Below are positions 1-7,085 of a stretch of 8,107 bases of DNA, piece by piece. Within the stretch, counting starts at the first letter, position 1. Every line of letters begins with the position of its first letter. Source of the DNA: CAYSRJ01 sp964525675 (GTDB lineage: Bacteria > Spirochaetota > B62-G9 > DRHN01); assembly GCA_964525675.1 (NCBI GenBank), contig CAZGJW010000140.1, positions 1 to 8,107 of the forward strand, given 5' to 3'. The position numbers were made by a program, and so were the translations under genes. Under the pieces are notes generated by a model. It had not been told where the DNA came from, did no database searches, and saw only the letters and a list, made by a program, of their open reading frames with translations.

Positions 1-62
1 AGCACAGGAGGTTCAGGAAAAGGGACGTGCTCGAGTACCTGGAGAGGAACAGTGATTATTAG
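1..62 (+). CDS. 3' end of a putative MerR/excisionase-type helix-turn-helix protein (partial)
   Basis: Only the last 19 codons are in the window (frame 3, stop TAG at 60-62), reading HRRFRKRDVLEYLERNSDY. The HRRF segment followed by a basic stretch and then DVLEYLE resembles the end of the winged-helix domain of MerR-like and excisionase (HTH_17) proteins. There the HRRF lies in the wing and the DVLxYL forms the last helix. If so, the protein would bind DNA and end almost directly after its DNA-binding domain. The stop lies 11 bases inside the next gene, an overlap that fits an operon. A competing frame (stop TGA at 53-55) is also open here but has no recognisable signature. The call rests on a short segment, so function is tentative. 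Confidence 0.55.
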   Translation, partial: HRRFRKRDVLEYLERNSDY

Positions 63-765
63 AAGGTTTGTTATAGGTTTTTTCTGTTTCATTCTGGTTC
101 TGCCGGGGTGTGGCTATTTGGACGAGAGGAGGGAAATCACAAGGAGCAAGAAAGTGCTTGCCCAGGGTACAAAGGAGACAGAGGATCTCGTCAGGGTACG
201 CGGGAGCCTGAAGAGGATAATCGATTTGAAGGTACAGGCTGTGGATATACTCGAAGATGTCGACAGGGAGCTCGGCAGGAAATATATGGCGCTCGGAAGC
301 TACAATCTTGCAAGCGAGGTGCTCCTCGAAGCAGAATTCCTGCTTCCCTATAACGGGTTTATTAAAAAGGATCTGGGCGAATGCTACTACTTTATTGGAA
401 CCGGCACGGTGGATGCTGATGAGAAGAATATGTACCTCTTAAAATCAAAGGCCTATTATGAAAAGGCGCTTGAGATAAACCCTGATATTTTCGAGGCGCA
501 TTACGGCCTCGGGCTTCTTCTCTTTTTTGGGTTCAATGATGTTATCGCTGCAATCGATCAGATGAAGGTTGTCCTTGCCGGGGAACCGCATAATGCGGAT
601 GCTCATTTCGCGCTCGGCAGGTTTTACTATGAGACCGGCGAGCTCGGTAAATCAATGGGGGAGTATCTCGAGCTTCAAAAAATTCTTCCCGCGAGCTCAC
701 CGAAACGGGACAAGGTGGAGGAGAATATTTTGAAACTAAACAGGGAGCTCGGTGTTGAACAGTGA
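52..765 (+). CDS. TPR-repeat lipoprotein of unknown function
   Basis: A 237-residue protein. The N-terminus is basic (RR at 4-5), then hydrophobic (6-17), then LPGC with Cys20. This looks like a lipoprotein signal peptide with a loose spirochaete-style lipobox, so the mature protein is probably membrane-anchored through Cys20. The rest is helical with about four tetratricopeptide-like repeats, near residues 72-101, 102-145 (with an insertion), 146-180 and 182-215. Typical TPR patterns are KAYYEKALEINPD and ADAHFALGRFYYETGELGKS. TPRs are protein-binding scaffolds, and no catalytic motif is visible. The start is GTG at 52, with GGAG at 41-44 seven bases upstream; it shares GTGA with a stop in another frame. 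Its 3' end overlaps dprA by 14 bases. A TPR gene in front of dprA is, from memory, also seen in Borrelia and Treponema. The partner is unknown. Confidence 0.8.
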   Translation: MIIRRFVIGFFCFILVLPGCGYLDERREITRSKKVLAQGTKETEDLVRVRGSLKRIIDLKVQAVDILEDVDRELGRKYMALGSYNLASEVLLEAEFLLPYNGFIKKDLGECYYFIGTGTVDADEKNMYLLKSKAYYEKALEINPDIFEAHYGLGLLLFFGFNDVIAAIDQMKVVLAGEPHNADAHFALGRFYYETGELGKSMGEYLELQKILPASSPKRDKVEENILKLNRELGVEQ

Positions 766-1846
766 AGAGATGATCAACCTGCTTGCCATCAATCGTATTA
801 CGAACTATACTCCCCGCCAGAAGTATCTCCTCTACGGGCAGTACAAAACCGGGGCGGCTATTCTCAAGCACCATACAAAGACCGAGGCTCTTTTTGCCAA
901 GGCATTCAAGATAAACGGAGAGTCATTCGAAAGAAATACGGTACTGAGAGATGCCGGTAAAGAATTGGATTTTTGCGCGAATCACGATATTGAGGTCCTT
1001 GGTATTCATTCGGATCTATATCCCGATTGTCTGAGAAATATCGAAGATCCTCCCCTCGTTCTGTTTGCAAAGGGAAATACTTCATTGCTTCGTAAAACCA
1101 ATGCCGTTGCAATCGTAGGCGCGCGCAGGGCTTCCAACCGAAGCATAACAATGGCCTATTCCCTCGCCCGCGCCATTGGAAAATCGGGAACTCTGGTCAT
1201 AAGCGGGCTTGCAGCAGGGATTGATTATTATGCGCATAAAGGAGCGGTAGATGGCACGGGAGAGACAATCGCAGTGCTCGGCAACGGCATCAATGTTGTG
1301 TATCCGAAGTCAAATGCCGATATGTACGACTCGATTATGAATACGGGGCTTATCGTGACGGAGTATCCGCTTGGTACCGGTCCACTAAAGTATCATTTTC
1401 CACAGCGAAATAGGATTATAAGCGGATTGTCGCTCGGCACGGTCGTTGTGGAAGCTTCAGGAAGCTCCGGCGCGCTTATCACCGCAGCTTTTGCTCTTGA
1501 ACAGGGGAGAGAAGTTATGGCGGTTCCAGGAAGAGCTGGATTGGAGAGCTTTGAGGGAAACAACAGGCTTATAAAGGAGGGTGCCCACCTTGTTGAGAGT
1601 GCTGAAGAAATACTTGACATACTGGGAATCGACTATGAGGGAAGCGAACGTAGGGCGAAAAAACTCCCCTTTTCACCTCTGGAATGTAATATTTTAAAAG
1701 TGATAGGGGATGATAGAGTGAGTATAGAGGAAATCGAGGGTGTGTTGGATGATCCGATATCTCATATATCATCAGCACTGACGAAGCTCGAGCTGAACGG
1801 GGCAGTTGTACAGCATCCAGGAAAAATTTATTCGAGAGTGAATTGA
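752..1846 (+). CDS. dprA: DNA-processing protein DprA (Smf)
   Basis: A 364-residue DprA/Smf protein. In transformable bacteria DprA binds single-stranded DNA in the cytoplasm and loads RecA on it; in others its role is less clear. Residues 1-75 fit the N-terminal helical (SAM-like) part. The Rossmann-like core spans about 100-290: VAIVGARRAS at 119-128, SGLAAGID at 151-158, AVLGNGINVVYP at 174-185, HFPQRNRIISGLS at 215-227, and the EASGSSGALITA and EQGREVMAVPG hallmarks at 234-260. Residues 305-364 match the C-terminal winged-helix (DML1-like) domain. No key motif is missing and the length is normal. The start is GTG at 752, with GGGAG at 743-747 just upstream; TTG at 755 would have better ribosome-site spacing, and ATG at 770 lacks a good site. 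It overlaps the TPR gene and ends one base before topA, so translational coupling is likely. Confidence 0.95.
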   Translation: MLNSEEMINLLAINRITNYTPRQKYLLYGQYKTGAAILKHHTKTEALFAKAFKINGESFERNTVLRDAGKELDFCANHDIEVLGIHSDLYPDCLRNIEDPPLVLFAKGNTSLLRKTNAVAIVGARRASNRSITMAYSLARAIGKSGTLVISGLAAGIDYYAHKGAVDGTGETIAVLGNGINVVYPKSNADMYDSIMNTGLIVTEYPLGTGPLKYHFPQRNRIISGLSLGTVVVEASGSSGALITAAFALEQGREVMAVPGRAGLESFEGNNRLIKEGAHLVESAEEILDILGIDYEGSERRAKKLPFSPLECNILKVIGDDRVSIEEIEGVLDDPISHISSALTKLELNGAVVQHPGKIYSRVN

Positions 1847-1847
1847 T

Positions 1848-3959
1848 ATGGAAAAAGAAAAATCTCTGGTTATTGTAGAGTCTCCGACAAAGGCAAAAAC
1901 AATAAATAAGTACCTGGGGAAAGAATATACGGTAAAATCCTCAATGGGGCATCTCATCGATCTGCCGAAGTCAAGGCTGGCTGTAGATGTGGAAAATAAC
2001 TTCAAACCGGATTATATAACCATCCGGGGAAGAGGGAAGCTGCTGAATGAATTGAAACGGGCAGCTCAGAAAAGCGACAGGATATACCTCGCTGCTGACA
2101 GCGATCGTGAAGGTGAGGCGATCTCCTTTCATATTAAAAATGCACTTTTAAAGACAAATCCAAATGTGGATATTAAACGGATTGTATTCAATGAGATAAC
2201 CCAAAGGGCGATTCTCGAGGCTGTTTTGCATCCGAGAGATATCAACATGTCACTTGTCGAAGCACAGAAGGCGCGGAGAATCCTCGACAGGCTTGTAGGA
2301 TATAACCTCTCGCCCCTTCTCTGGGAAAAAATCAAGAAGGGCCTTTCAGCAGGAAGAGTGCAGACCGTCGCGCTCAGAGTCATTTGTGAGCGCGAAAAAG
2401 AGATTGAAGAGTTTATTTCCCTGGAGTACTGGACAATCGAAGCAGAGTTCAAAAAGGGTAGAAAGACATTCAGCGCGAAGCTTACCCTTGTTGACGGGAA
2501 AAAGGCGGAAATATATTCTGAATCTGAAGCGGATGCCCTGCTCAACCGTATTCATGGCAAGCCGTTTGTCGTGAGTAAAATCGAGGAGGCACAAAGGCGG
2601 AGAAAGCCTCCGGCGCCCTTTACCACGAGCAAACTGCAACAGGCGGCAGGTGGCAGACTTGGATATCCGGCACGTAAGACTATGATGATTGCCCAGCAGC
2701 TTTATGAGGGAGTGTCTCTTGAGGAGGGGCCTGTCGGTCTGATTACCTATATGAGAACCGATTCCTTGCGTATTTCGCAGGATGCAGCTGACGAAGCCCG
2801 GCGGTACATCACTGAATATTTTTCAGGCAAGTATATCCCTGAAAAACAAAGCCAGTTTAAAAACAAAAAAAATGCGCAGGATGCCCATGAAGCTATACGT
2901 CCGACCTCGGTATTCAGAACTCCTGAAAACCTGAAGCCATTTCTTTCGAGGGATCAGTACAGGCTATACACCCTTATATGGGAACAGTTCCTTGCATCGC
3001 AGATGGCGGACGCTCTGTTCAGACAGCGCCGGATTGACATAGTGGCTGATGGGGTTTTGTTCCGGGCGACAAGTCGAAAGCTTCTTTTCGACGGGTTTCT
3101 CAAAGCGCTCAGAATGAACAAACAGGAAAAGTGGACAACCCTTCCTGAGCTTGAGGAAGGTGAAGCGCTCGAGCCTATCGAGATTCATAAGGACGTGCAC
3201 TACACCGAGCCACCCCCGCGTTACACCGATGCATCTCTGGTGAAGTTTCTCGAAGAGTCCGGAATCGGCAGGCCGAGTACGTACGCGCCGATCATAACCA
3301 CACTTCTCTCGCGATACTATGTTGAACGGATAAAGCGGCAGTTTAAGCCAACCTTTCTTGGGAGGCTTGTCAATGATCTTATGGTCAGGAGTTTTCCAGA
3401 TCTCTTTGACATCCGTTTTACCTCAAGGATGGAAAACAGGCTCGACGAGATTGCAGAGGGAAAGCTCGAATGGGTTCAGCTGTTGAAGGATTTCTATGCA
3501 CCCTTCATGGAGTCTTTTACCAGTGCTCAGAAAAAATTGGAGAGCTACAGGGGTATTACGGATGAGGTAACCGACTACACCTGTGAAAAATGCGGTAGCC
3601 CGATGGTTAAAAAACTTGGCAAATTCGGGTATTTTCTCGCGTGCTCAGGTTTTCCGGAGTGCCGAAACACCATGCCGGTTCCGTACGGCAAATGCCCGAG
3701 GGAAGGGTGTGACGGCATGATTGTGGAACGGAAAACGAAGAGGAAAAGACCTTTCTACGGATGCACGAATTATCCCGATTGTGATTTTATGACATGGGAT
3801 AAGCCTGAGCCCGTAATGTGCCCGAAATGCGGAAGTATTGTCGTTCGGAAAGAGATAGAAGGGAAAAAACAGCTCGTGTGTCTGAATGAGAAATGCGGAT
3901 ATGTGTTTGAACCGCAGGACGAAGAGTCGAAAAAGGTTCTTGTGGGAAGCAAACCGTGA
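1848..3959 (+). CDS. topA: DNA topoisomerase I (type IA)
   Basis: A 703-residue type IA topoisomerase, which relaxes negative supercoils by passing a strand through a transient 5'-phosphotyrosine break. The TOPRIM domain is at 5-120: LVIVESPTKAK at 7-17, with Glu11 as the likely catalytic acid, and metal-binding DSDREGE at 84-90. GLSAGRVQTVALR at 165-177 and the active-site segment GLITYMRTDS at 297-306 follow, with Tyr301 the nucleophile. AHEAIRPTS (346-354) and GIGRPSTYAPII (472-483) are also typical. Three C-terminal four-cysteine zinc ribbons are present: Cys 579/582/599/605, Cys 616/621/639/645 and Cys 658/661/678/683. It is shorter than the E. coli enzyme (865 residues), mainly at the C-terminus. 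The ATG at 1848 has GAGAG at 1834-1838 and lies one base after the dprA stop. Such linkage to dprA is common in many bacteria. Confidence 0.97.
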   Translation: MEKEKSLVIVESPTKAKTINKYLGKEYTVKSSMGHLIDLPKSRLAVDVENNFKPDYITIRGRGKLLNELKRAAQKSDRIYLAADSDREGEAISFHIKNALLKTNPNVDIKRIVFNEITQRAILEAVLHPRDINMSLVEAQKARRILDRLVGYNLSPLLWEKIKKGLSAGRVQTVALRVICEREKEIEEFISLEYWTIEAEFKKGRKTFSAKLTLVDGKKAEIYSESEADALLNRIHGKPFVVSKIEEAQRRRKPPAPFTTSKLQQAAGGRLGYPARKTMMIAQQLYEGVSLEEGPVGLITYMRTDSLRISQDAADEARRYITEYFSGKYIPEKQSQFKNKKNAQDAHEAIRPTSVFRTPENLKPFLSRDQYRLYTLIWEQFLASQMADALFRQRRIDIVADGVLFRATSRKLLFDGFLKALRMNKQEKWTTLPELEEGEALEPIEIHKDVHYTEPPPRYTDASLVKFLEESGIGRPSTYAPIITTLLSRYYVERIKRQFKPTFLGRLVNDLMVRSFPDLFDIRFTSRMENRLDEIAEGKLEWVQLLKDFYAPFMESFTSAQKKLESYRGITDEVTDYTCEKCGSPMVKKLGKFGYFLACSGFPECRNTMPVPYGKCPREGCDGMIVERKTKRKRPFYGCTNYPDCDFMTWDKPEPVMCPKCGSIVVRKEIEGKKQLVCLNEKCGYVFEPQDEESKKVLVGSKP

Positions 3960-4048
3960 GTGCAACGGGAGTGTTTTTACAGGTATGTGATAAAGCCCAT
4001 CATCCGGGACAGAATGAACGGCTGAAAGGAATTCGAGGTCATATATGA
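3956..4048 (+). CDS. possible 30-residue small ORF between topA and xer
   Basis: The 85-base gap between topA and the recombinase gene is spanned by an open frame. Its GTG start shares GTGA (3956-3959) with the topA stop, and its TGA stop shares ATGA (4045-4048) with the recombinase start. A possible ribosome site, GGGAAG, lies at 3944-3949, six bases ahead of the GTG. The peptide would begin M(V)SATGVFLQVCDKAHH and end GIRGHI. It has no signal peptide or membrane segment, and I recognise no family. A run of 30 sense codons can arise by chance, so this is a candidate only. It may instead act by keeping ribosomes moving from topA into xer. In Firmicutes trmFO usually occupies this position, but the peptide shows no resemblance to it. 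Confidence 0.25.
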   Translation: MSATGVFLQVCDKAHHPGQNERLKGIRGHI

Positions 4049-4959
4049 ATGAGGAAAAAGCATTAAAAGATGATTTTTCGAATGTTCTGGATGGATTTTT
4101 GAATTATCTCAAGGTTTTAAACAGGTCTGAGAAGACCGTTGAGTGGTATGTGCATGATGCCGGGCTATTTCTAGAGTATGTACAGGGTGAAGGCAAGAAG
4201 GGGCTTGAAACAATCGGCAGGAACGATTTGCGAGATTTTCTTGCGGTAGAGCTCGGCAGGGGAGTCTCAAGACGATCACTCATGAGACGCGTTTCGGGGA
4301 TAAAGGCCTTTTTCCGGTATCTTGTCGATCAGGAGATTATTGCTGAAACAGGGATATTGAGTTTTGAGACGCCGAAGGGTGACAGGAGGCTTCCCAGAGT
4401 GCTGTCAAGAGAGCAGGCGGAATCGCTCTTTCTGAATGAGGGAGGGGACTCGATGCTTGAAAAGAGGAATCGTGCGATCATTGCATTTCTCTACGGAACA
4501 GGGGCACGGGTGAGCGAAATGGTCGGCCTGAATGTCGAGGATATAGATTTTCGCTCCGGGCTTGTAACACTCCGAGGCAAGGGAAGCAAGACGCGGATTG
4601 TTCCGGCAGGCAGGGTTGCTGTTGATACAATTAAAGAGTGGCTTATACTGAGAAAATTTCCGCAGGACGCGTCTTCCGGAGATGTGCCGGTTTTTACCTC
4701 CTCATTGGGAAGAAGGCTCGGTGTCCGGCATATACGGAATATCATCAACACTACAATGCGGAAGGTCGGCATTTCACAGCATTTTTCTCCCCATGGGATG
4801 CGCCATTCGTTTGCTACTCATTTACTTGAAAGCGGGGCAGATATTCGAAGCGTACAGGAGCTGCTCGGTCATGCGAGCCTGTCGACGACGCAAATATATA
4901 CCCATATAACAAAGGATAAGCTGATTTCGCAGTACAAAAAGTATCATCCGCATGCATAG
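4045..4959 (+). CDS. Tyrosine recombinase of the XerC/XerD family
   Basis: A 304-residue site-specific recombinase. Xer proteins resolve chromosome dimers at dif sites near the terminus, in cooperation with FtsK. The N-terminal SAM-like core-binding domain is at about 12-100. The C-terminal catalytic domain, about 115-295, has the full active-site set: Arg155 (GTGARVSE), Lys179 (RGKGSKTR), His250 and Arg253 (HGMRHSFATH), His276 (LLGHAS) and nucleophile Tyr285 (TQIYTHI). The length is exactly that of Xer proteins (about 300), and no phage-integrase extension is seen. Whether it is XerC or XerD cannot be told from the sequence alone; the Treponema counterpart has been annotated codV-like. The ATG at 4045 has GAGG at 4035-4038, six bases upstream, and an in-frame TGA at 4015-4017 rules out an earlier start. 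It is followed after 13 bases by hslV. Confidence 0.94.
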   Translation: MNEEKALKDDFSNVLDGFLNYLKVLNRSEKTVEWYVHDAGLFLEYVQGEGKKGLETIGRNDLRDFLAVELGRGVSRRSLMRRVSGIKAFFRYLVDQEIIAETGILSFETPKGDRRLPRVLSREQAESLFLNEGGDSMLEKRNRAIIAFLYGTGARVSEMVGLNVEDIDFRSGLVTLRGKGSKTRIVPAGRVAVDTIKEWLILRKFPQDASSGDVPVFTSSLGRRLGVRHIRNIINTTMRKVGISQHFSPHGMRHSFATHLLESGADIRSVQELLGHASLSTTQIYTHITKDKLISQYKKYHPHA

Positions 4960-4963
4960 GAGG
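4958..4963 (+). promoter_or_regulatory. Strong ribosome binding site that fixes the hslV start
   Basis: AGGAGG lies nine bases before the ATG at 4973 and overlaps the stop codon of the recombinase gene (TAG 4957-4959). An ATG at 4952 in the same frame lies upstream of this site. It therefore cannot use the site, and it would bury the catalytic threonine behind ten residues. Confidence 0.8.
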
Positions 4964-4972
4964 AATGAGCAG

Positions 4973-5506
4973 ATGAAAAGCACAACCGTTCTCGCGGTGC
5001 TTGGAAATGACGGAGTCGCAATGGGCGGCGACGGGCAGGTGACGATGGAGAAAACTATCATGAAGGGAAACGCGGTCAAGGTCAGACGGATGTACGAGGG
5101 GAAGGTTCTTGCTGGATTCGCCGGCGCCACCGCAGATGCTTTTGCTCTTTTTGAAAAGTTCGAAGCAAAGCTCAATCAGTACAGCGGCGATCTCGCCCGT
5201 TCAGCGGTTGAGCTTGCAAAGGAGTGGAGAACTGACAAAATACTGAGGAGACTTGAAGCACTCCTCATTGTCGCGGATCGAAAAAATATGTTCCTCATAT
5301 CCGGTGCCGGCGATGTCATACGGCCGGAGGAAGACGGTATTCTTGCCATTGGCTCAGGCGGCCCCTATGCTACGGCGGCGGCCAGAGCATTTCAAAAAGT
5401 CGGGTCTTCCATGTCGCTGCGGGAGATTGTAACGGAATCATTGAAGATAGCGGCATCGATCTGTATCTATACCAATGATAATATCAATGTAGAGGAGATA
5501 CCATGA
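4973..5506 (+). CDS. hslV: ATP-dependent protease peptidase subunit HslV (ClpQ)
   Basis: A 177-residue N-terminal-nucleophile peptidase, the proteolytic double-hexamer ring of the cytoplasmic HslVU protease. From the chosen start the protein begins MKSTTVLAVL. Removing MKS would expose Thr4 as the catalytic N-terminal threonine. Counting from Thr4 as 1, Asp17 and Lys33, both important at the active site, fall at Asp20 and Lys36, exactly as in E. coli HslV. Other conserved stretches are GDGQVT (19-24), MKGNAVKVRR (30-39), AGFAGATADAF (48-58), ELAKEWRTD (80-88), LAIGSGGPYA (124-133) and CIYTND (164-169). Mature length would be 174 residues against about 175 in E. coli. The start was moved to ATG 4973 because of the AGGAGG at 4958-4963. 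The stop overlaps the hslU start by ATGA (5503-5506), the usual coupling of the two subunits. It uses threonine, unlike the serine of Bacillus ClpQ. Confidence 0.96.
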   Translation: MKSTTVLAVLGNDGVAMGGDGQVTMEKTIMKGNAVKVRRMYEGKVLAGFAGATADAFALFEKFEAKLNQYSGDLARSAVELAKEWRTDKILRRLEALLIVADRKNMFLISGAGDVIRPEEDGILAIGSGGPYATAAARAFQKVGSSMSLREIVTESLKIAASICIYTNDNINVEEIP

Positions 5507-6867
5507 ATAATCAGGAAAATGAGCTTACGCCCGTGCAGATTGTCTCGGAGCTCGATAAATATATAATCGGCCAGGATAAGGCGAAAAAATCGGTGGCGAT
5601 CGCTCTCAGAAACAGATATCGCAGGAAGAACCTCCCGGATGAGCTGAAGGATGAAGTGGCGCCGAAAAATATCATTATGATCGGCCCGACCGGAGTTGGA
5701 AAAACGGAAATTGCACGGCGCCTTTCGAATATTAGCAGAGCTCCCTTTATAAAGGTTGAGGCAACCAAATATACAGAGGTCGGATATGTCGGGCGTGATG
5801 TAGAAAGCATGATACGGGACCTGGCTAATATAGCGGTGCATAATATCAAGAAGGAAATGAGTGAAGAGGTTGAGAGCGTTGCAAAAGAGAGGGCGGAAGA
5901 TGCGCTGCTCGATATTCTTTTGCCGCCCATTTCATTTCAGAGAAAAAAGGAAGAGGTGCCGGCCCAGGTACCTTCGGAGGAGCGAAGGAACAGTACCCGG
6001 GAACGGTTCAGGGAGATGCTGAAGCGCGGGGAGCTCGAGGACAAGCTTGTTGAAATCGATGTAAAACAACCGAAAACCCAGGTGCTTGGTATGTTTGCAG
6101 GTATGGGACTCGAAGAGATGGATACGAATATCTCTAATATGTTCAGTAATATCTTTCCTGAAAAAAAGAAGCGCAAGAAGGTAAAGGTGAGCGAGGCCCG
6201 TGCTATTCTCGAGGAGGAGGAGAAGGACAAGCTCATCGATATGGATAAGGTGGTAAAAGAGGCCATTGAACGGGTCGAGCAGATGGGTATCGTTTTTTTG
6301 GACGAGATAGACAAGATCGCCCAGAAAGGTTCGACGCATGGACCTGATGTGTCGCGGGAAGGCGTCCAGCGGGATATACTTCCCATTGTCGAGGGTTCGA
6401 CGGTTACCACCAAATACGGTGCGGTCCGGACACATCATATACTGTTCATAGCGGCAGGCGCGTTTCATATGAGTAAGCCGTCAGACCTCATCCCGGAACT
6501 ACAGGGAAGGTTTCCGATACGTGTCGAACTGAACAGCCTCAGTACCGATGATCTTGAAAAGATACTTCTCCAGCCGAAAAACGCGCTGGTGAAGCAGTAC
6601 GAGGCGCTTCTTGAAACAGAGGGGGTGAAGCTCGACTTCAGCGAAGATGCGATACGGGAGATTGCGCAGATTGCAACGTTTGTGAACTCTCAGTCGGAGA
6701 ACATAGGGGCACGGCGATTGCATACGATAATGGAGCTTCTTCTGGAAGATGTGTCGTTCACAGCGCCGGAGCTTAAAGGCCAGACAATACCGATTACCGT
6801 CGATTATGTGCAGAAGAAGCTCAAGGATGTGCTGGAAAACAAGGACCTTTCGAAATACATCCTGTAG
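5503..6867 (+). CDS. hslU: ATP-dependent protease ATPase subunit HslU (ClpY)
   Basis: A 454-residue AAA+ unfoldase that recognises, unfolds and threads proteins into HslV. The N-terminal signature ELTPVQIVSELDKYIIGQD is at 7-25. Walker A GPTGVGKTE is at 61-69. The pore-loop motif GYVGRDVESM, which grips substrate, is at 94-103. The inserted I-domain is about 110-245 and is charged and helical. Walker B VFLDEIDK is at 264-271. LIPELQGRFPIRVEL (329-343) includes the arginine-finger region. ENIGARRLHT (399-408) is the sensor-2 region. The C-terminus DLSKYIL (448-454) matches the conserved tail that inserts into HslV to activate it. Length is normal (443 in E. coli). The ATG at 5503 overlaps the hslV stop and has AGAGGAG at 5491-5497. 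It is the last gene before a 218-base gap. No strong terminator follows it. Confidence 0.97.
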   Translation: MNNQENELTPVQIVSELDKYIIGQDKAKKSVAIALRNRYRRKNLPDELKDEVAPKNIIMIGPTGVGKTEIARRLSNISRAPFIKVEATKYTEVGYVGRDVESMIRDLANIAVHNIKKEMSEEVESVAKERAEDALLDILLPPISFQRKKEEVPAQVPSEERRNSTRERFREMLKRGELEDKLVEIDVKQPKTQVLGMFAGMGLEEMDTNISNMFSNIFPEKKKRKKVKVSEARAILEEEEKDKLIDMDKVVKEAIERVEQMGIVFLDEIDKIAQKGSTHGPDVSREGVQRDILPIVEGSTVTTKYGAVRTHHILFIAAGAFHMSKPSDLIPELQGRFPIRVELNSLSTDDLEKILLQPKNALVKQYEALLETEGVKLDFSEDAIREIAQIATFVNSQSENIGARRLHTIMELLLEDVSFTAPELKGQTIPITVDYVQKKLKDVLENKDLSKYIL

Positions 6868-6954
6868 CCGAAACTCATATGTTCCGTTCGGACAATATGG
6901 ATATGTGTCGGGATTGTGTAATTGATTTTGTGCTCGTGACTGAGTGTTAAGGAT

Positions 6955-7007
6955 TTTCAAAAAGTACCGAAAAAATTAATAGGCATGTGTACTTTCAAGA
7001 GTACCGA
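6955..7007 (+). repeat. Imperfect direct repeat TTTCAA-(1-2 nt)-AGTACCGA, two copies
   Basis: Copy one at 6955-6970 reads TTTCAAAAAGTACCGA. Copy two at 6993-7007 reads TTTCAAGAGTACCGA. They start 38 bases apart and differ only by AA versus G in the middle. They lie in the hslU-flgB gap and could be paired binding sites or promoter-like elements. Confidence 0.6.
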
Positions 7008-7012
7008 TGCAA

Positions 7013-7070
7013 TAAAACGGGTTTTAAATGGATAAAACAGTCAAGACCGTAATCTTTTACATTAAAACAG
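7013..7070 (+). repeat. Three TAAAAC motifs, phased, with a short inverted repeat
   Basis: TAAAACGG is at 7013-7020, and TAAAACAG is at 7033-7040 and again at 7063-7070. Starts are 20 and 30 bases apart, so the copies sit on about the same face of the helix. The first copy is half of an inverted repeat, TAAAAC-GG-GTTTTA (7013-7026). The arrangement looks operator-like, but A-rich sequence in a gap can produce such motifs by chance. Confidence 0.45.
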
Positions 7071-7085
7071 GGAGTAGCGGGATCG

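Larger units (their letters stand above)
6868..7085 (+). promoter_or_regulatory. Non-coding region ahead of flgB, probable flagellar promoter/leader
   Basis: This is the largest gap in the window and has no credible gene. It contains a TTTCAA-AGTACCGA direct repeat, three TAAAAC motifs and a short inverted repeat, listed separately. One stretch resembles a flagellar sigma-28 promoter: TTAA at 6947-6950, 15 bases, then ACCGAAAA at 6966-6973 (consensus TAAA-N15-GCCGATAA, six of eight matches in the -10). Sigma-70-like boxes are poor. No hairpin followed by a T-run is visible, so read-through from hslU is also possible. The flgB ribosome site is probably AGGGAG at 7069-7074, rather far (11 bases) from the ATG. 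A promoter somewhere here is a reasonable inference; its exact position is not established. Confidence 0.4.

Noticed and set aside
542..874. 110-codon minus-strand frame across the TPR-dprA junction
   Set aside because: It lies opposite two well-supported genes, and its translation has no family features.
268..4256. Octamer GAGCTCGG, four copies all on the plus strand (268, 640, 745, 4249)
   Set aside because: Every copy encodes Glu-Leu-Gly in frame, so codon preference on a co-directional gene set is enough to explain it; no chromosome-wide skew can be judged from this window.
4045..4959. Recombinase as sign of a phage or mobile element
   Set aside because: It has standard Xer length, no att-like repeats, tRNA or other phage genes nearby, and sits in a conserved housekeeping order.
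4952..4972. Longer hslV starting at ATG 4952
   Set aside because: It lies upstream of the only good ribosome site (4958-4963), overlaps the end of xer, and adds residues not expected ahead of the catalytic threonine.
5932..6468. Minus-strand open frames opposite hslU (178 and 158 codons)
   Set aside because: They are antisense to strongly conserved hslU coding sequence and show no recognisable domain; their openness follows from the codon usage of the sense strand.
6868..6892. Possible terminator after hslU (CCGAA at 6868-6872 with TTCGG at 6887-6891, or TCCG-TT-CGGA at 6883-6892)
   Set aside because: The stems are only four to five base pairs and no T-run follows, so it is not a convincing intrinsic terminator.
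6879..6950. 23-codon ORF after hslU
   Set aside because: There is no ribosome site before its ATG, it does not overlap neighbouring genes, and the length is easily reached by chance.
6985..7035. 16-codon ORF in the hslU-flgB gap
   Set aside because: It is very short, has no ribosome site at a usable distance, and overlaps repeat motifs that explain the region better.
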